Shown: positions 1 to 9,650, counted from the stretch's first letter. The stretch is DNA of 64,000 nucleotides from Pelomonas sp. SE-A7 (GCF_030345705.1 NZ_JAUASW010000003.1:186001-250000), one strand, 5' to 3'. Program-made: numbers and translations. The notes: generated by a model from the sequence alone, not told the origin.

Positions 1-510
1 GCCGCCACCGGCACCGGCATAGCGAGGCAGAACTGCCATCCGTTCCGCCATGGCCCCTGGCTATTCATGCACAACGGCCAGATCGGCGGCTACGGCCAGC
101 TGCGCCGCGCGATGGAGGCACGGCTGCCCGACCATCTCTATGCCGAGCGCCGCGGCGCTACCGACAGCGAGCTGCTGTTCCTGCTGATCCTGGCCCGCAT
201 CGAGATGGGCGAGAGCGTGCCGGACGCGGTGGGCCAGGTGCTCAACGAGACCCTGGCCATGATGCATGTGCTGCACATCACCGCCCCCCTGCGCTTTGCA
301 GCGGCGCTGGCCGATGGCAGGCAGGTCCATGCCTTCCGCTTCTCGAGCGACAAGCGCGCGCCCACGCTCTACCTGCACCACCACCAGAGCCGCGGCATCC
401 TCGTGGCCTCTGAGCCGCTGGTGGACGATCACGAGGGCTGGGAGCTGATACCGCAGGGCACGGTGGTGCGCTTCGATGCCCAGGGGCATCACAGCCAGGC
501 GCTGGCCTGA
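1..510 (+). CDS. class II glutamine amidotransferase, C-terminal part (5' end outside window)
   Basis: The frame is open from base 1 and ends at TGA 508-510, giving 169 residues without a start codon. The visible N-terminus carries NCHPFRHG followed by LFMHNGQ, the glutaminase-site signature of YafJ/EgtC/DUG3-type Ntn-hydrolase amidotransferases. The catalytic N-terminal Cys must lie upstream of the window. An ATG at 67 falls inside the conserved motif, so it is not the start. The family hydrolyses glutamine or gamma-glutamyl amides in the cytosol; the substrate cannot be told from this fragment. The gene converges on kup with a 9-bp gap. Confidence 0.85.
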   Translation, partial: AATGTGIARQNCHPFRHGPWLFMHNGQIGGYGQLRRAMEARLPDHLYAERRGATDSELLFLLILARIEMGESVPDAVGQVLNETLAMMHVLHITAPLRFAAALADGRQVHAFRFSSDKRAPTLYLHHHQSRGILVASEPLVDDHEGWELIPQGTVVRFDAQGHHSQALA

Positions 511-519
511 GGCCGGCGC

Positions 520-2439
520 TCAGATCTCGACCTTGGAGCCCAGCTCGACGATGCGGTTGGTCGGCAGGTGCAGGAAGTCGGCCGCGGCGGCGGCGTTGCG
601 GTGCATGCTGGCGAACAGCTTCTCGCGCCAGAGGGCCATGCCCGAGCCTATGGTCGGAATCACGATGTCGCGCGACAGGAAATAGCTGGTCTCCATCTCG
701 TCCAGGTGCACGCCATGCTGCTCCAGCAGCTTGAGCGCGTAGGGCACGTCGGGTTCGTTCTTGAAGCCGAAATGCAGGCTGACCTGCCAGCAGTCGTTGC
801 CCAGGGCCTCCATCTGCACCCGCTTGTCGAAGCCTATCCAGGGCACCTCGTGGTGCTTGACCGTGACGAACAGGTTCTGCTCGTGCAGCACCTTGTTGTG
901 CTTGAGGTTATGCAGCAGCGCATTGGGCGTGATGCCCGGCTCGGACGACAGGAACACGGCCGTGCCCGGCACCCGCACCGGCGGGCTCATGAACACCGCC
1001 TCCAGGAAGCCGGGCAGCTCGATGGCGTCGTGCAGCAGCTTGTCGCTGAGCAGGCGGCGGCCCTGCTTCCAGGTCAGCATCAGCGTGAACATCCAGATGC
1101 CGATGAGCAGCGGGAACCAGCCGCCATGCGTGACCTTGAGCAGGTTGGACGCGAGGAAGGTGATGTCGATGATGAAGAACAGGCCGGTGGCCAGCAGGCA
1201 CAGGGCCAGCGGGTATTTCCAGCCGAAACGGATCACGTAGAAGGTCATCACCGTCGTGATCGTCATGTCGATGGTGACCGCCACGCCGTAGGCGCCGGCC
1301 AGCTTGCTGGACGAGCCGAAGAAGACCACGGCCAGCACCACGAAGGCGAACAGGCCCCAGTTGATGAAGGGCACGTAGATCTGGCCGGTGTCGCGCACCG
1401 AGGTGTGCAGGATGCGCATGCGAGGCAGGATGCCCAGCTGGATCGCCTGCTTGGTGACCGAGAAGGCGGCCGTGATCAGCGCCTGCGAGGCCACGATGGC
1501 GGCCAGCGTGGCCAGGCCGAACAGTGGCAGCTCGGCCCAGGACGGCGCGATCAGGAAGAAGGGGTTCTTGATCGCCTCGGGCCGCTCCAGCAAGAGCGCA
1601 CCCTGGCCGAAGTAGTTGATCACCAGGGCCGGCATCACGAAGCCGTACCAGGCGATGCGGATCGGCTTCTTGCCGAAGTGGCCGAGGTCGGCATAGAGGG
1701 CCTCGCCGCCGGTCACCACCAGCACCACGGCGCCCAGGGCCACGAACGCCACCCAGCCGTAGTGCAGGCAGAAGTCCAGCGCATACATCGGGTTGACGGC
1801 GGCCAGCACCTTGGGGTTCTCGGCGATCTGCGGCAGGCCCAGCAGGGTCAGGCAGCTGAACCAGACCAGCATCACAGGACCGAAGGCCTTGCCCACGCCG
1901 CCGGTGCCGAAGCGCTGCACCGAGAACAGGCCGGCCAGCACGATCAGCGTGATAGGCACGATGGCATCGTGGTACTGCGGCGCATAGACGTCTATGCCCT
2001 CGACCGCGCCCAGCACCGTCATCGCCGGCGTGATCACCGCGTCGCCGAAGAAGATGGCCGTGCCGAACAGGCCCACCATCATCAGGCCGCGACGGAGCTG
2101 GGGCTTGTCCTTCACCGCCATCGTGGCCAGCGCCAGCATGGCGATCAGGCCGCCCTCGCCGTTGTTGTCGGCGCGCAGTATCAGCAGCACGTACTTGATC
2201 GAGACCACGATGGTCATGGTCCAGAACAGCAGGGACAGCACGCCCAGGATGTTCTGTGGATTCAAGGGGACATGGCCCCCGTGGAAGACTTCCTTGAGCG
2301 CATACAGCGGGCTGGTGCCGATGTCGCCGTAGACCACGCCCAACGCGGCCAGGGTCAGTGCGGCCAGGGCCGCCGGCGAACGGGTCGCCGTCGAAGAAGA
2401 ACTCACGGGTGGTGTCGCACAGCCTTGTGGCGGCTGCAT
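520..2439 (-). CDS. kup: Kup-family low-affinity K+ uptake permease
   Basis: 639 residues, close to the family length of about 620-630. The first membrane segment carries the Kup signature GVVYGDIGTSPLYAL (residues 34-48). About twelve hydrophobic segments fill residues 25-450, followed by a hydrophilic cytosolic tail. Kup proteins bring K+ into the cytoplasm by H+ symport. The 25 residues before the signature are Ser/Thr/Pro-rich and unconserved, so an internal start is possible, but I see no better candidate. The gene is monocistronic and convergent with the amidotransferase. About 150 bp separate it from the TonB receptor gene on the same strand. Confidence 0.93.
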   Translation of the reverse strand: MQPPQGCATPPVSSSSTATRSPAALAALTLAALGVVYGDIGTSPLYALKEVFHGGHVPLNPQNILGVLSLLFWTMTIVVSIKYVLLILRADNNGEGGLIAMLALATMAVKDKPQLRRGLMMVGLFGTAIFFGDAVITPAMTVLGAVEGIDVYAPQYHDAIVPITLIVLAGLFSVQRFGTGGVGKAFGPVMLVWFSCLTLLGLPQIAENPKVLAAVNPMYALDFCLHYGWVAFVALGAVVLVVTGGEALYADLGHFGKKPIRIAWYGFVMPALVINYFGQGALLLERPEAIKNPFFLIAPSWAELPLFGLATLAAIVASQALITAAFSVTKQAIQLGILPRMRILHTSVRDTGQIYVPFINWGLFAFVVLAVVFFGSSSKLAGAYGVAVTIDMTITTVMTFYVIRFGWKYPLALCLLATGLFFIIDITFLASNLLKVTHGGWFPLLIGIWMFTLMLTWKQGRRLLSDKLLHDAIELPGFLEAVFMSPPVRVPGTAVFLSSEPGITPNALLHNLKHNKVLHEQNLFVTVKHHEVPWIGFDKRVQMEALGNDCWQVSLHFGFKNEPDVPYALKLLEQHGVHLDEMETSYFLSRDIVIPTIGSGMALWREKLFASMHRNAAAAADFLHLPTNRIVELGSKVEI

Positions 2440-2526
2440 CGAGTCGAGGAAAGGCGGTATTTTGCTACTGCCCTTGTGTGCCGCGCCAATCGAACCCCCG
2501 GTGTTGGCGGGAGGCCATTGACGGCC

Positions 2527-2562
2527 AAAGAAAAAGCCGGGGCACCTTGCGGCGCCCCGGCT
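2527..2562 (-). terminator. Rho-independent terminator of TonB receptor 1
   Basis: Nine-base arms AGCCGGGGC (2535-2543) and GCCCCGGCT (2554-2562) flank a ten-base loop. Read on the minus strand, the stem is followed by a T-rich run, the complement of 2527-2535. It lies 25 bp past the receptor stop codon. Confidence 0.8.
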
Positions 2563-2587
2563 CGGACCGGGAGGTCAGGCGGTGGAC

Positions 2588-5488
2588 TTATTCCCAGGAA
2601 TAGGTCGCGCCAACCGAGAAGCGACGGCCCAGCTGGCCCGGGGTGCCCGGGTTCCAGTAGGTCCAGGCCGACGGCACGCCGCTGGCTTGGGTGTAGTTGG
2701 CCGTGGCGTTCAGAACCGAGCCGGTCAGGATCCAGTTCTTGAAGCCGCGGTAGGCCACGCCCAGGTCCAGCACGTCTTCGGCGCCGATCTTGCAGTAGTC
2801 GCCGTTACGCAGGAAGGTATTGGCGGCCGTGGTCGAGGTCAGGCAAGTGCCCGTGGTGGAGCTGAATTCCGAGTCCGTGTGGCTGAAACGAGCCCAGGTC
2901 GTCCAGTCGGCACGGCGCCAGTCGACGCGCAGCGAGGCCTTGGTCTTGGGCACGTCCAGCGCGATGCCGGTACCGACGTAGCGGTCCGGAGTGGCGCCGG
3001 CCAGCACGACCTGGTCGAAGCGAGCCGTGTAGGTGCCCGACAGCGTGAACGTGAAGGTGCCCATTTCCTGGGTCGGCACGCGCAGCTTGGCGTCGTAGTC
3101 CAGGCCCGAGGTCTTGGTCCAGCGGTAGTTGTCGTAGCCGCGGATCAGGGCAATGATCGGACCGCTGTTCTGCACGCCAGGCAGCCAGGTGGCCTGGTCC
3201 GGGTTGCGCAGCACGTTGGCGGCGGCCGGGCCCGTCGGGTTGGCGTTGTAGGCCTCCATCACGTCGACACCGCGCTGGGCACGGATTTCGTTGTCGCGCT
3301 TGAAGTACCAGGCGTCCAGCGACATTTCCAGGTTCTTGGTCGGCGAGAAGATCGCGCCCAGGGTCATGGAACGCGAGGTTTCGGCCTTCAGGTTGGGGTT
3401 GGCCGAAATCACGGTCGGGATGGAACCCGGGTTGGGCGTCAGGCCGCTGAAGCCGAGCACGTTGCAGTCACGCGTGCTGGACGGGTTGCCGATGCTGACA
3501 CCGTTCGGGCAGCGCAGCTTGTCCGGCACGCCGTACAAGCTGAACGTGTGGAACGACATCATGAACGAGTTGCCGATCTGCGACAGCGACGGTGCGCGGA
3601 AGCCGGTACCGGCCGTGCCGCGGAACGCCAGCGTCTGCGGGATCGCCGACCACTTGAAGCCGGCCTTGCCGGTGTTCGAGTTGCCGAAGTCGTCGTAATG
3701 CTCGTGGCGGGCAGCCAGTTGCAGTTCCAGGGACTTCAGGACCGGCAGGTCCAGCTGGGTGTAGGCAGCCCAGGACTTGCGGGTGCCCGAGGTGCCGTTG
3801 GCCACCAGGCCGACATAGTCACCCGACAGGTAGTTGGCGTCCGGCGTGGAGTCCAGCTTTTCCTTGCGGGCTTCGACGCCCAGGGCGATGGCGGCATTGC
3901 CACCGTCCAGCTTGAACAGCTGACGCGAACCGCGCAGGTCACCCGACATCACGGTCGACTTGCCGGTGTTGACGGCGTCGGAGGCGATGGTGGCGATCGC
4001 GGCACGATCGTTCATCTTGCCGAAGTGGTAGGTCGCGTTGGCGATCGCGGCCGGCAGCAGCGAGGCGCGGACGCGGTCCTGCTGGGTACGTTCGCTGTCG
4101 ATCTTGGAGAACAGCAGGGCGCTGTCGATGTCCCAGCCGCCGATTTGACCTTCCAGGCCGACCGTCAGGCGGGTCTGCTTCAGGTCGCTGATGTCGCCGG
4201 TCTTCAGGTCTTCAAAACGCGGAATGATCTGGATGTCCTGGGCCGAGGCGGTGCCGCGGGTCGGGTTGTCCGGATGGTTGGCGTTCAGGATGATTGCCGG
4301 CAGGCCCTTGAACACGCCGCTCAGCAGCGGCCAGGTCACGACGTTGGCGTTGCGCTGAGCCTGGGTCACCAGGGTCTGGTTGAACACGTACTTGGTGCCG
4401 GTGCCGGTGGTCTTGGTCTTGGCGACCATCAGGTCGGCGAACAGGGTCAGGTCGGGCGAAACCGCGAAGGTGCCGCGCACCATGCCGTTCACGCGATCCT
4501 GCTTGGCCATGGCTTCGGCGGCCTCGTCGGCGTTGAAGCGGCACATGCCAACAGGCAGCACCTGGGCAACACCGGTCTGCACCGTCGGCACGCCCTTGCC
4601 CACTTCGTTGGCAGCCGGGCAGTCACCCATGTGGCCCAGGAAGTTGGTGCCGAAGTAGCTGCCGGCGAACGAGGTGGTGTTCGGGACCTTGTAGTAGTTG
4701 GTGAACTGCGACGAGACCGAGCTGGCCTCGTAGCGCGACAGCGCGCCGTTGGTGTTCTGGTACTGGTTGTAGGTGCCCAGGTCGCCGACATGCTTCAGCT
4801 CGCTGTAGCCCACGGCGTCGCGATGGAAGGCGTCGATGCCGCCGAAGATGTTGAAGCGCTGCGAATCCAGGCTGCCGAAGCCGAAGGTGAAGCCCGCGCT
4901 GGCGTTCTTGCCGACGCCACGGTCAGCAGCGCCGACCTGGCTGGTCACTTCGAAGCCCTGGTATTCCTTGCGCAGGATGTAGTTGATCACGCCGGCCATG
5001 GCGTCCGAACCGTACGAGGCCGATGCGCCATCCTTCAGGATGTCGACGCGTTCGATGGCGGCGCGCGGGATGGTGTTGGCGCTGACCAGGTTGCCGCGAC
5101 CGAAGTTCACGTCAACGGCAGCGACCGGGGCGATGCGGCGGCCGTTGATCAGCACCAGCGTGCCTTGCGAGCCCAGACCACGCATGGAGATCGTGGCCAG
5201 GCCGGCGACGAAGCCGGAGGCGGCACCGTCGCTGATCGAGCTGGTGTCGATCGAGCTGACCGAGCGCAGCATTTCTTCAACGGTGGCGAAACCCGAATTG
5301 CGGATCTCGTCACGGGTGATCGTCTGGACGACCGACGGGGTTTCCTTGTCGGTACGCTTGATCAGCGAGCCGGTCACTTCGACCCGCTCGATCTTCTGCA
5401 CCTCGGGGGCCGGGGCAGCCTGCTGGGCCTGCGCCTGCGAGACCAGGCCGACGACGGCCAGTGCCAGGGCGGTAGGACGGAATTGCAT
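2588..5488 (-). CDS. TonB-dependent outer-membrane receptor 1
   Basis: 966 residues from the chosen ATG, which follows AAGGAG at seven-base spacing. A longer frame to 5569 lacks such a site and would spoil the signal peptide. A hydrophobic signal peptide of about 21 residues ends near QAQA. It is followed by the TonB-box/plug motif RVEVTGS and the plug elements LVLINGRRIAPV and ILKDGASASYGSDA, then an alternating beta-barrel sequence ending in a C-terminal aromatic strand (GATYSWE). The protein imports a bulky ligand across the outer membrane using TonB-ExbBD energy. The ligand is unknown. The plug resembles the peptide/sugar receptor class rather than classic siderophore receptors. A LysR gene lies divergently upstream. 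Confidence 0.93.
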   Translation of the reverse strand: MQFRPTALALAVVGLVSQAQAQQAAPAPEVQKIERVEVTGSLIKRTDKETPSVVQTITRDEIRNSGFATVEEMLRSVSSIDTSSISDGAASGFVAGLATISMRGLGSQGTLVLINGRRIAPVAAVDVNFGRGNLVSANTIPRAAIERVDILKDGASASYGSDAMAGVINYILRKEYQGFEVTSQVGAADRGVGKNASAGFTFGFGSLDSQRFNIFGGIDAFHRDAVGYSELKHVGDLGTYNQYQNTNGALSRYEASSVSSQFTNYYKVPNTTSFAGSYFGTNFLGHMGDCPAANEVGKGVPTVQTGVAQVLPVGMCRFNADEAAEAMAKQDRVNGMVRGTFAVSPDLTLFADLMVAKTKTTGTGTKYVFNQTLVTQAQRNANVVTWPLLSGVFKGLPAIILNANHPDNPTRGTASAQDIQIIPRFEDLKTGDISDLKQTRLTVGLEGQIGGWDIDSALLFSKIDSERTQQDRVRASLLPAAIANATYHFGKMNDRAAIATIASDAVNTGKSTVMSGDLRGSRQLFKLDGGNAAIALGVEARKEKLDSTPDANYLSGDYVGLVANGTSGTRKSWAAYTQLDLPVLKSLELQLAARHEHYDDFGNSNTGKAGFKWSAIPQTLAFRGTAGTGFRAPSLSQIGNSFMMSFHTFSLYGVPDKLRCPNGVSIGNPSSTRDCNVLGFSGLTPNPGSIPTVISANPNLKAETSRSMTLGAIFSPTKNLEMSLDAWYFKRDNEIRAQRGVDVMEAYNANPTGPAAANVLRNPDQATWLPGVQNSGPIIALIRGYDNYRWTKTSGLDYDAKLRVPTQEMGTFTFTLSGTYTARFDQVVLAGATPDRYVGTGIALDVPKTKASLRVDWRRADWTTWARFSHTDSEFSSTTGTCLTSTTAANTFLRNGDYCKIGAEDVLDLGVAYRGFKNWILTGSVLNATANYTQASGVPSAWTYWNPGTPGQLGRRFSVGATYSWE

Positions 5489-6026
5489 GAATCGCTCCTT
5501 CAACATCACGATGAACTCTGCATTTGTCGGCCGCTGGCGCTTGCACCCGGCGGCGACTGGCCTCCTCATTCATTGGAGGGAGCGACTCCCCATTCAGTGG
5601 GGATGCGCTACGTGTCGGTTTGACGACAAGGCCCGAAGCGGCGGATGGTAAAGCAGTGTTAACGCAGGGTCTCGGCGGCGTTCCCCACGCACAACGCCGG
5701 GCCGGATGGCACTTGACGTGCGGGGCAGCAATCGGCACGAAGCGGCTTGCACCCGGTCAAGCGGCCCCAAAACCAAGGGTTAACCCTTGAATTTGCTGCT
5801 CACAAACACCGAGGCGCCCAGATTTGCCTTTCGATTCAAGCCGAACCATGCCGCCGGCCCTGTCGATTCGGCGGTCGGCCAGCCGCAGCGGCACCCCTGC
5901 GCCCGGTATTCAGATCCGCGAAAACCCGAAGCACCGGCCGACTATGAATTCTTGTTAAGGCCCTGGATCGAAAATCTCATGCCGCGACTGGCGGCCCGCC
6001 CGCCTTGCCCCCTTACAAGCTCGTCC
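5489..6026. other. long intergenic region between TonB receptor 1 and the divergent LysR gene
   Basis: About 540 bp with no convincing gene. It holds a perfect 16-bp palindrome (5774-5789), two direct copies of GCTTGCACCCGG (5539-5550 and 5745-5756), and a small inverted repeat TCCCCA/TGGGGA near 5588-5605. Frames through it are short and unconserved in appearance. An in-frame upstream ATG for the LysR gene exists at 5979. Promoters for both divergent genes must lie here, but I could not fix their -35/-10 boxes with confidence. Confidence 0.6.
5774..5789. promoter_or_regulatory. 16-bp perfect palindrome, candidate operator
   Basis: CAAGGGTTAACCCTTG is a perfect dyad with no spacer, centred about 245 bp before the LysR start and 293 bp before the receptor start. 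It is the only strong symmetric element in this AT-richer part of the gap. It could be an operator; a transcription terminator is unlikely because no T-run follows. Confidence 0.4.
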
Positions 6027-6989
6027 ATGCAACGTCCGTCCGCCGAGACCATCAGCCCCGATGAAGTCGAGAACTTCATCCGGCGCCGCCTGAGCCTGCG
6101 CCACCTGCGCATGTTGCTGGCGCTCAACGCCACCGGCACTATCAGCGCCGCCGCCGAATCCCTGCACGTCACCCAGCCAGCCGTCAGCAAGGCCCTGGCC
6201 GAAATCGAGGGCGGCGTGGGCCAGGCCCTGTTCGCCCGCCGCGGCCGCAGCCTGCGCCCGACGGCCATGGGCCAGCGCCTGGTGGACCTGGCGCTCAAGC
6301 TCGATGCCGACCTCAGGCGCGGCGCGGGCGACCTGGGCTCGATGGCCCGCGGCGCCTCGGGTGAGCTGCTGGTCGGCTCGACCAATGCCGCCCTGGCCAA
6401 GATCCTGCCGGAGGCCATAGTCGCGATGAAGGCCGAGCATCCGTCGGTGACCATCAGCGTGCGCACCCATGCACTCAGCAGCCTGTTCGCCGAGCTGCGC
6501 GAAGGCCGGCTGGACCTGGTGATCGCCCGCGTACCACCGCAGGAGCTGCCGGCCGATCTGGAGAGCTCGCGGCTGATCGAGCAGACCCAGGTGCTGACCA
6601 TCAGCAGCATCCATCCGCTGGCCAAGGCCGGTCCGGTGGGCTGGGAGACGCTGACCCGCCAGGCCTGGATCTGGGAACTGCCCGGCACCCGCTCGCGGGC
6701 GCTGCAGGACCGCATGTGGCAGGGCCTGGGCCTGCCGCTGCCGACCAATGTGATCGAAACCGGCGACCTGATGCTGGCCCTGAGCCTGATGAAGCGCATG
6801 CCGCTGCTGATGGTGATGCCCCAGCATGTGGCGCGGGTGGCGGCCCAGACCGGCGTGCTGAACATCCTGCCGCTGGCCATGGACTCCGGACTGTCCGACC
6901 TGACCGCCTGGCATCTGCGCGAACCGCAGGGCGAACTGGTGCTGCGTTTCAAGCAGCTGCTGCTGGAGGCCGCCCAGGCCTCGGTCTGA
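6027..6989 (+). CDS. LysR-type transcriptional regulator
   Basis: 320 residues from ATG 6027; an ATG at 5979 would add 16 residues. The N-terminal helix-turn-helix reads TISAAAESLHVTQPAVSKAL (about residues 38-57). The C-terminal two-thirds fits the LysR substrate-binding fold, with the usual GELLVGSTNAALAKILPEAI segment after the linker helix. The layout, with an LRHLRMLLAL start and a PLLMVMPQHVA stretch, resembles the GbpR/PcaQ branch. The effector is unknown. It is divergent from TonB receptor 1 and lies 72 bp upstream of the aminotransferase, so it could control either. Confidence 0.88.
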   Translation: MQRPSAETISPDEVENFIRRRLSLRHLRMLLALNATGTISAAAESLHVTQPAVSKALAEIEGGVGQALFARRGRSLRPTAMGQRLVDLALKLDADLRRGAGDLGSMARGASGELLVGSTNAALAKILPEAIVAMKAEHPSVTISVRTHALSSLFAELREGRLDLVIARVPPQELPADLESSRLIEQTQVLTISSIHPLAKAGPVGWETLTRQAWIWELPGTRSRALQDRMWQGLGLPLPTNVIETGDLMLALSLMKRMPLLMVMPQHVARVAAQTGVLNILPLAMDSGLSDLTAWHLREPQGELVLRFKQLLLEAAQASV

Positions 6990-7061
6990 TCCGAGCCGGC
7001 CGGCCGGCCGGGCGACAGCCGCCCCGATAATGCGGGCATTCCCGAACCGGAGCCCCGCGCC

Positions 7062-8255
7062 ATGTTCCAGCACGTCGACGCCTATGCAGGCGACCCCATC
7101 CTCAGCCTCAACGAGGCTTTTCAGAAGGACCCACGGCAGAACAAGATCAATCTGTCGATAGGCATCTATTTCGACGACGACGGCCGCATCCCCATGCTGG
7201 ACTCGGTGCGCAAGGCCGAGCTGGCCGTGGTGGCCGATGCCGGTGCCCGGCCCTACCTGCCGATGGAAGGCGCGGCCAATTTCCGCGAGGCGGTCCAGGC
7301 CCTGCTGTTCGGTGCCGAGCATCCGGCGCGCAAGGAAGGACGCATCGTCACCATCCAGAGCGTGGGCTCCAGCGGCGGCCTCAAGGTCGGTGCCGACTTC
7401 ATCAAGCGCTACTTCCCGGCCAGCCCCATCTATGTCTCCGACCCGACCTGGGACAACCACCGCGCCGTCTTCGAAGGCTCGGGTATCGAGGTCAAGACCT
7501 ACCCCTATTACGACGCGTCCACCGGCGGTGTGCGCTTCGCCGAGATGCTGGAGGCGATCCGCGCCCTGCCGGCCAAGAGCGTGGTGCTGCTGCACGCCTG
7601 CTGCCACAACCCCACCGGTGTGGACCTGAGCCCGCTGCAGTGGGACGAGCTGATCCCGGTGCTGCAGGAGCGCGAGCTGCTGCCCTTCCTGGACCTGGCT
7701 TACCAGGGCTATGGCGACGGCCTCGACGAAGACGCGTTCGCGATCCGCGCCATGCTGGATGCCGGCCTCTCGTTCTTCGTCGCCAACAGCTTCTCCAAGA
7801 GCATGAGCCTGTATGGCGAGCGCTGCGGCGCGCTGAGCGTTGTCTGCCCCGACGCCGCCCAGGCCCAGCTGGTGCTCGGTCAGCTGAAGTTCATGATCCG
7901 CCGCAACTATTCCAACCCGCCGCTGCACGGCGGCCAGGTCGTCGCCCGGGTGCTGAGCGATCCGGCGCTGCGCACGCTGTGGGAGGGCGAGGTGGCCGAG
8001 ATGCGTGTGCGCATCCACGCCATGCGCAATGCGCTGTACGAGGTGCTGGCCGCCAAGCTGCCGGGCCGCAACTTCGACTACTTCCTGACCCAGCGCGGCA
8101 TGTTCAGCTACACCGGCATGAGCCCCGAGCAGGTGGATCGCCTGAGGAACGAATTCGGCGTCTACCTGGTGCGCTCGGGCCGCATGTGCGTGGCCGGGCT
8201 CAACACCAAGAACGTCGAAGCCACGGCCCAGGCCATGGCCGCCGTGCTGGGCTGA
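7062..8255 (+). CDS. tyrB: aromatic-amino-acid (aspartate-family) aminotransferase
   Basis: 397 residues, exactly the length of the TyrB/AspC family. The start MFQHVDAYAGDPILSL and the motif NLSIGIYFDDDG match family I aminotransferases. The PLP-binding lysine is K246 in NSFSKSMSLYGERCGAL, and the substrate/PLP motif HACCHNPTGVDL lies near residue 180. The enzyme moves the amino group between 2-oxoglutarate and Tyr, Phe or Asp in the cytosol. TyrB versus AspC cannot be settled by eye; YFDDDGRIP is more TyrB-like. A weak GC hairpin follows the stop. Confidence 0.9.
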   Translation: MFQHVDAYAGDPILSLNEAFQKDPRQNKINLSIGIYFDDDGRIPMLDSVRKAELAVVADAGARPYLPMEGAANFREAVQALLFGAEHPARKEGRIVTIQSVGSSGGLKVGADFIKRYFPASPIYVSDPTWDNHRAVFEGSGIEVKTYPYYDASTGGVRFAEMLEAIRALPAKSVVLLHACCHNPTGVDLSPLQWDELIPVLQERELLPFLDLAYQGYGDGLDEDAFAIRAMLDAGLSFFVANSFSKSMSLYGERCGALSVVCPDAAQAQLVLGQLKFMIRRNYSNPPLHGGQVVARVLSDPALRTLWEGEVAEMRVRIHAMRNALYEVLAAKLPGRNFDYFLTQRGMFSYTGMSPEQVDRLRNEFGVYLVRSGRMCVAGLNTKNVEATAQAMAAVLG

Positions 8256-8280
8256 GACGCCGCCAACCCAGCTGAATCAT

Positions 8281-8303
8281 CCGGGCCGCGATATGCGGCC
8301 CGG
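8281..8303 (+). terminator. GC-rich hairpin after tyrB (weak terminator)
   Basis: Perfect nine-base arms CCGGGCCGC and GCGGCCCGG around the loop GATAT, 25 bp past the stop. It is followed by TTATAG rather than a real T-run, so termination may be partial. Confidence 0.45.
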
Positions 8304-8396
8304 TTATAGGCGGCGGCGCCGCTTTCATTGGCCCAGGGCCGGTCTGTTCCTTACGCTGCGAAAGCTGTAATCGGATGGAATCGGCCCAGGGCACGG

Positions 8397-9650
8397 ATGA
8401 AACATTGTGTGGTGATCGGCGGCGGCGTGGTCGGACTGACCTCGGCCTGGGCACTCGCCGAACGTGGCCATGCGGTCACGTTGATCGAACGTGAACGCGA
8501 GGTGGCGCTGGGAGCCAGCCATGCCAATGGCGGACAGCTGAGCTATCGCTACGTCTCGCCGCTGGCCGATGAGGGCGTGCCCCTGAAGGCCCTGCGCTGG
8601 CTGCTGGACCCCGACGGCCCGCTGCGCTTCAAGCCCGAGGCCAGCTGGCAGCAGTGGTCCTGGATGCTGGCCTTTCTGCGCGCCTGCCGCGCCCCGGTGA
8701 ATCGCCGCATGACCGAGAAGCTGCTGGCCCTGGGCGCCTTCAGCCAGTCGGCCTTCTCGCAGCTGCACCAGGCCACCCGGCTGGACGGCATTGCGCTGCG
8801 CGCGCCGGGCAAGCTGGTGGTCTACCGCAAGGACGAGGAATTCGCCCGCGTGGCCGGCCGGGTCCGGGCCCAGGCCGGCTCGCTGGAACAGGCGCTCAGC
8901 CATGACGAATGCGTGGCCCTGGAACCGGCGCTGGGCTACAGCGACACCCAGCTCGCGGGCGGCATCTTCACGCCCGGCGAGGCGGTGGCGGACTGCAAGC
9001 AGTTCTGCCTGCAGCTGGCCAAGGCCTTGCAGCAGCACCCCAATTTCCGCGGCTTCCAGCAGGCCGAGGTGAGCGGCTTCCTGCAACGCGGCGGCGACAG
9101 CATCGCCGCGGTGCGCACGTCCAAGGGCGAGATCGCCGCCGACCAGGTGGTGCTGGCCGCCGGCCTGCAGAGCCGCCCGCTCGCCGCGCAGCTGGGCATC
9201 AGGCTGCCGCTCTATCCCCTCAAGGGCTACAGCCTGACCGCACCCATCGCCGAGGGTCATCATCCGCCCGAGGTCAGCGTCACCGATTTCGAGAAGAAGA
9301 TCCTGTACGCCCGCATAGGCGACCAGCTGCGCATCGCCGCCATGGTGGACCTGGTCGGCGAAGACGACAGCATCGACCCGCGCCGCATCGCTTCGCTGCA
9401 CAAGGCGGTGCGGGCCACGTTCCCCAAGGCGGCCGACTACGACCAGGCCATCGCCTGGGCCGGCCTGCGTCCTGCCACGCCTTCGGGCGCACCCATCGTC
9501 GGCGCCACGCCGGTCTCCAACCTGTGGCTCAACGTGGGCCATGGTGCCCTGGGCTTCACCTTCTCCTTCGCCACCGCCGACATCGTGGCCGAGCTGGTCT
9601 CCGGCCGCAGCAGCCCGGTGGCGCTGGACGGCTTGCAGCTGGCGGCATGA
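8397..9650 (+). CDS. dadA: D-amino-acid dehydrogenase (FAD-dependent)
   Basis: 417 residues from ATG 8397, the DadA length; an upstream ATG in the same frame would displace the dinucleotide-binding motif from the N-terminus. The Rossmann motif VVIGGGVVGLTSAWAL (residues 5-20) is followed by SHANGGQLSYRYVSPLA, the DadA fingerprint, and by AGLRPATPSGAPIVG near the C-terminus. The family oxidises D-alanine and other D-amino acids to 2-oxo acids plus ammonia at the inner membrane face, passing electrons to quinone. It precedes a beta-lactamase-fold gene and ldcA on the same strand, which suggests catabolism of D-Ala released from murein. The usual alr/dadX racemase is not adjacent. Confidence 0.92.
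   Translation: MKHCVVIGGGVVGLTSAWALAERGHAVTLIEREREVALGASHANGGQLSYRYVSPLADEGVPLKALRWLLDPDGPLRFKPEASWQQWSWMLAFLRACRAPVNRRMTEKLLALGAFSQSAFSQLHQATRLDGIALRAPGKLVVYRKDEEFARVAGRVRAQAGSLEQALSHDECVALEPALGYSDTQLAGGIFTPGEAVADCKQFCLQLAKALQQHPNFRGFQQAEVSGFLQRGGDSIAAVRTSKGEIAADQVVLAAGLQSRPLAAQLGIRLPLYPLKGYSLTAPIAEGHHPPEVSVTDFEKKILYARIGDQLRIAAMVDLVGEDDSIDPRRIASLHKAVRATFPKAADYDQAIAWAGLRPATPSGAPIVGATPVSNLWLNVGHGALGFTFSFATADIVAELVSGRSSPVALDGLQLAA

Noticed and set aside
568..2742. 724-codon plus-strand frame opposite kup
   Set aside because: Antisense to a clear Kup gene; composition is His/Gln/Arg-rich as expected for a shadow frame in G+C-rich DNA.
2582..5623. 1013-codon plus-strand frame opposite TonB receptor 1
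   Set aside because: Shadow of the receptor; no recognisable domain and highly Gly/Arg/Val-biased. The same applies to the frames opposite receptors 2 and 3 and the GGDEF gene.
7000..7020. GCCGGCCG microrepeat before tyrB
   Set aside because: Short GC-rich slippage tract, no evidence of function.
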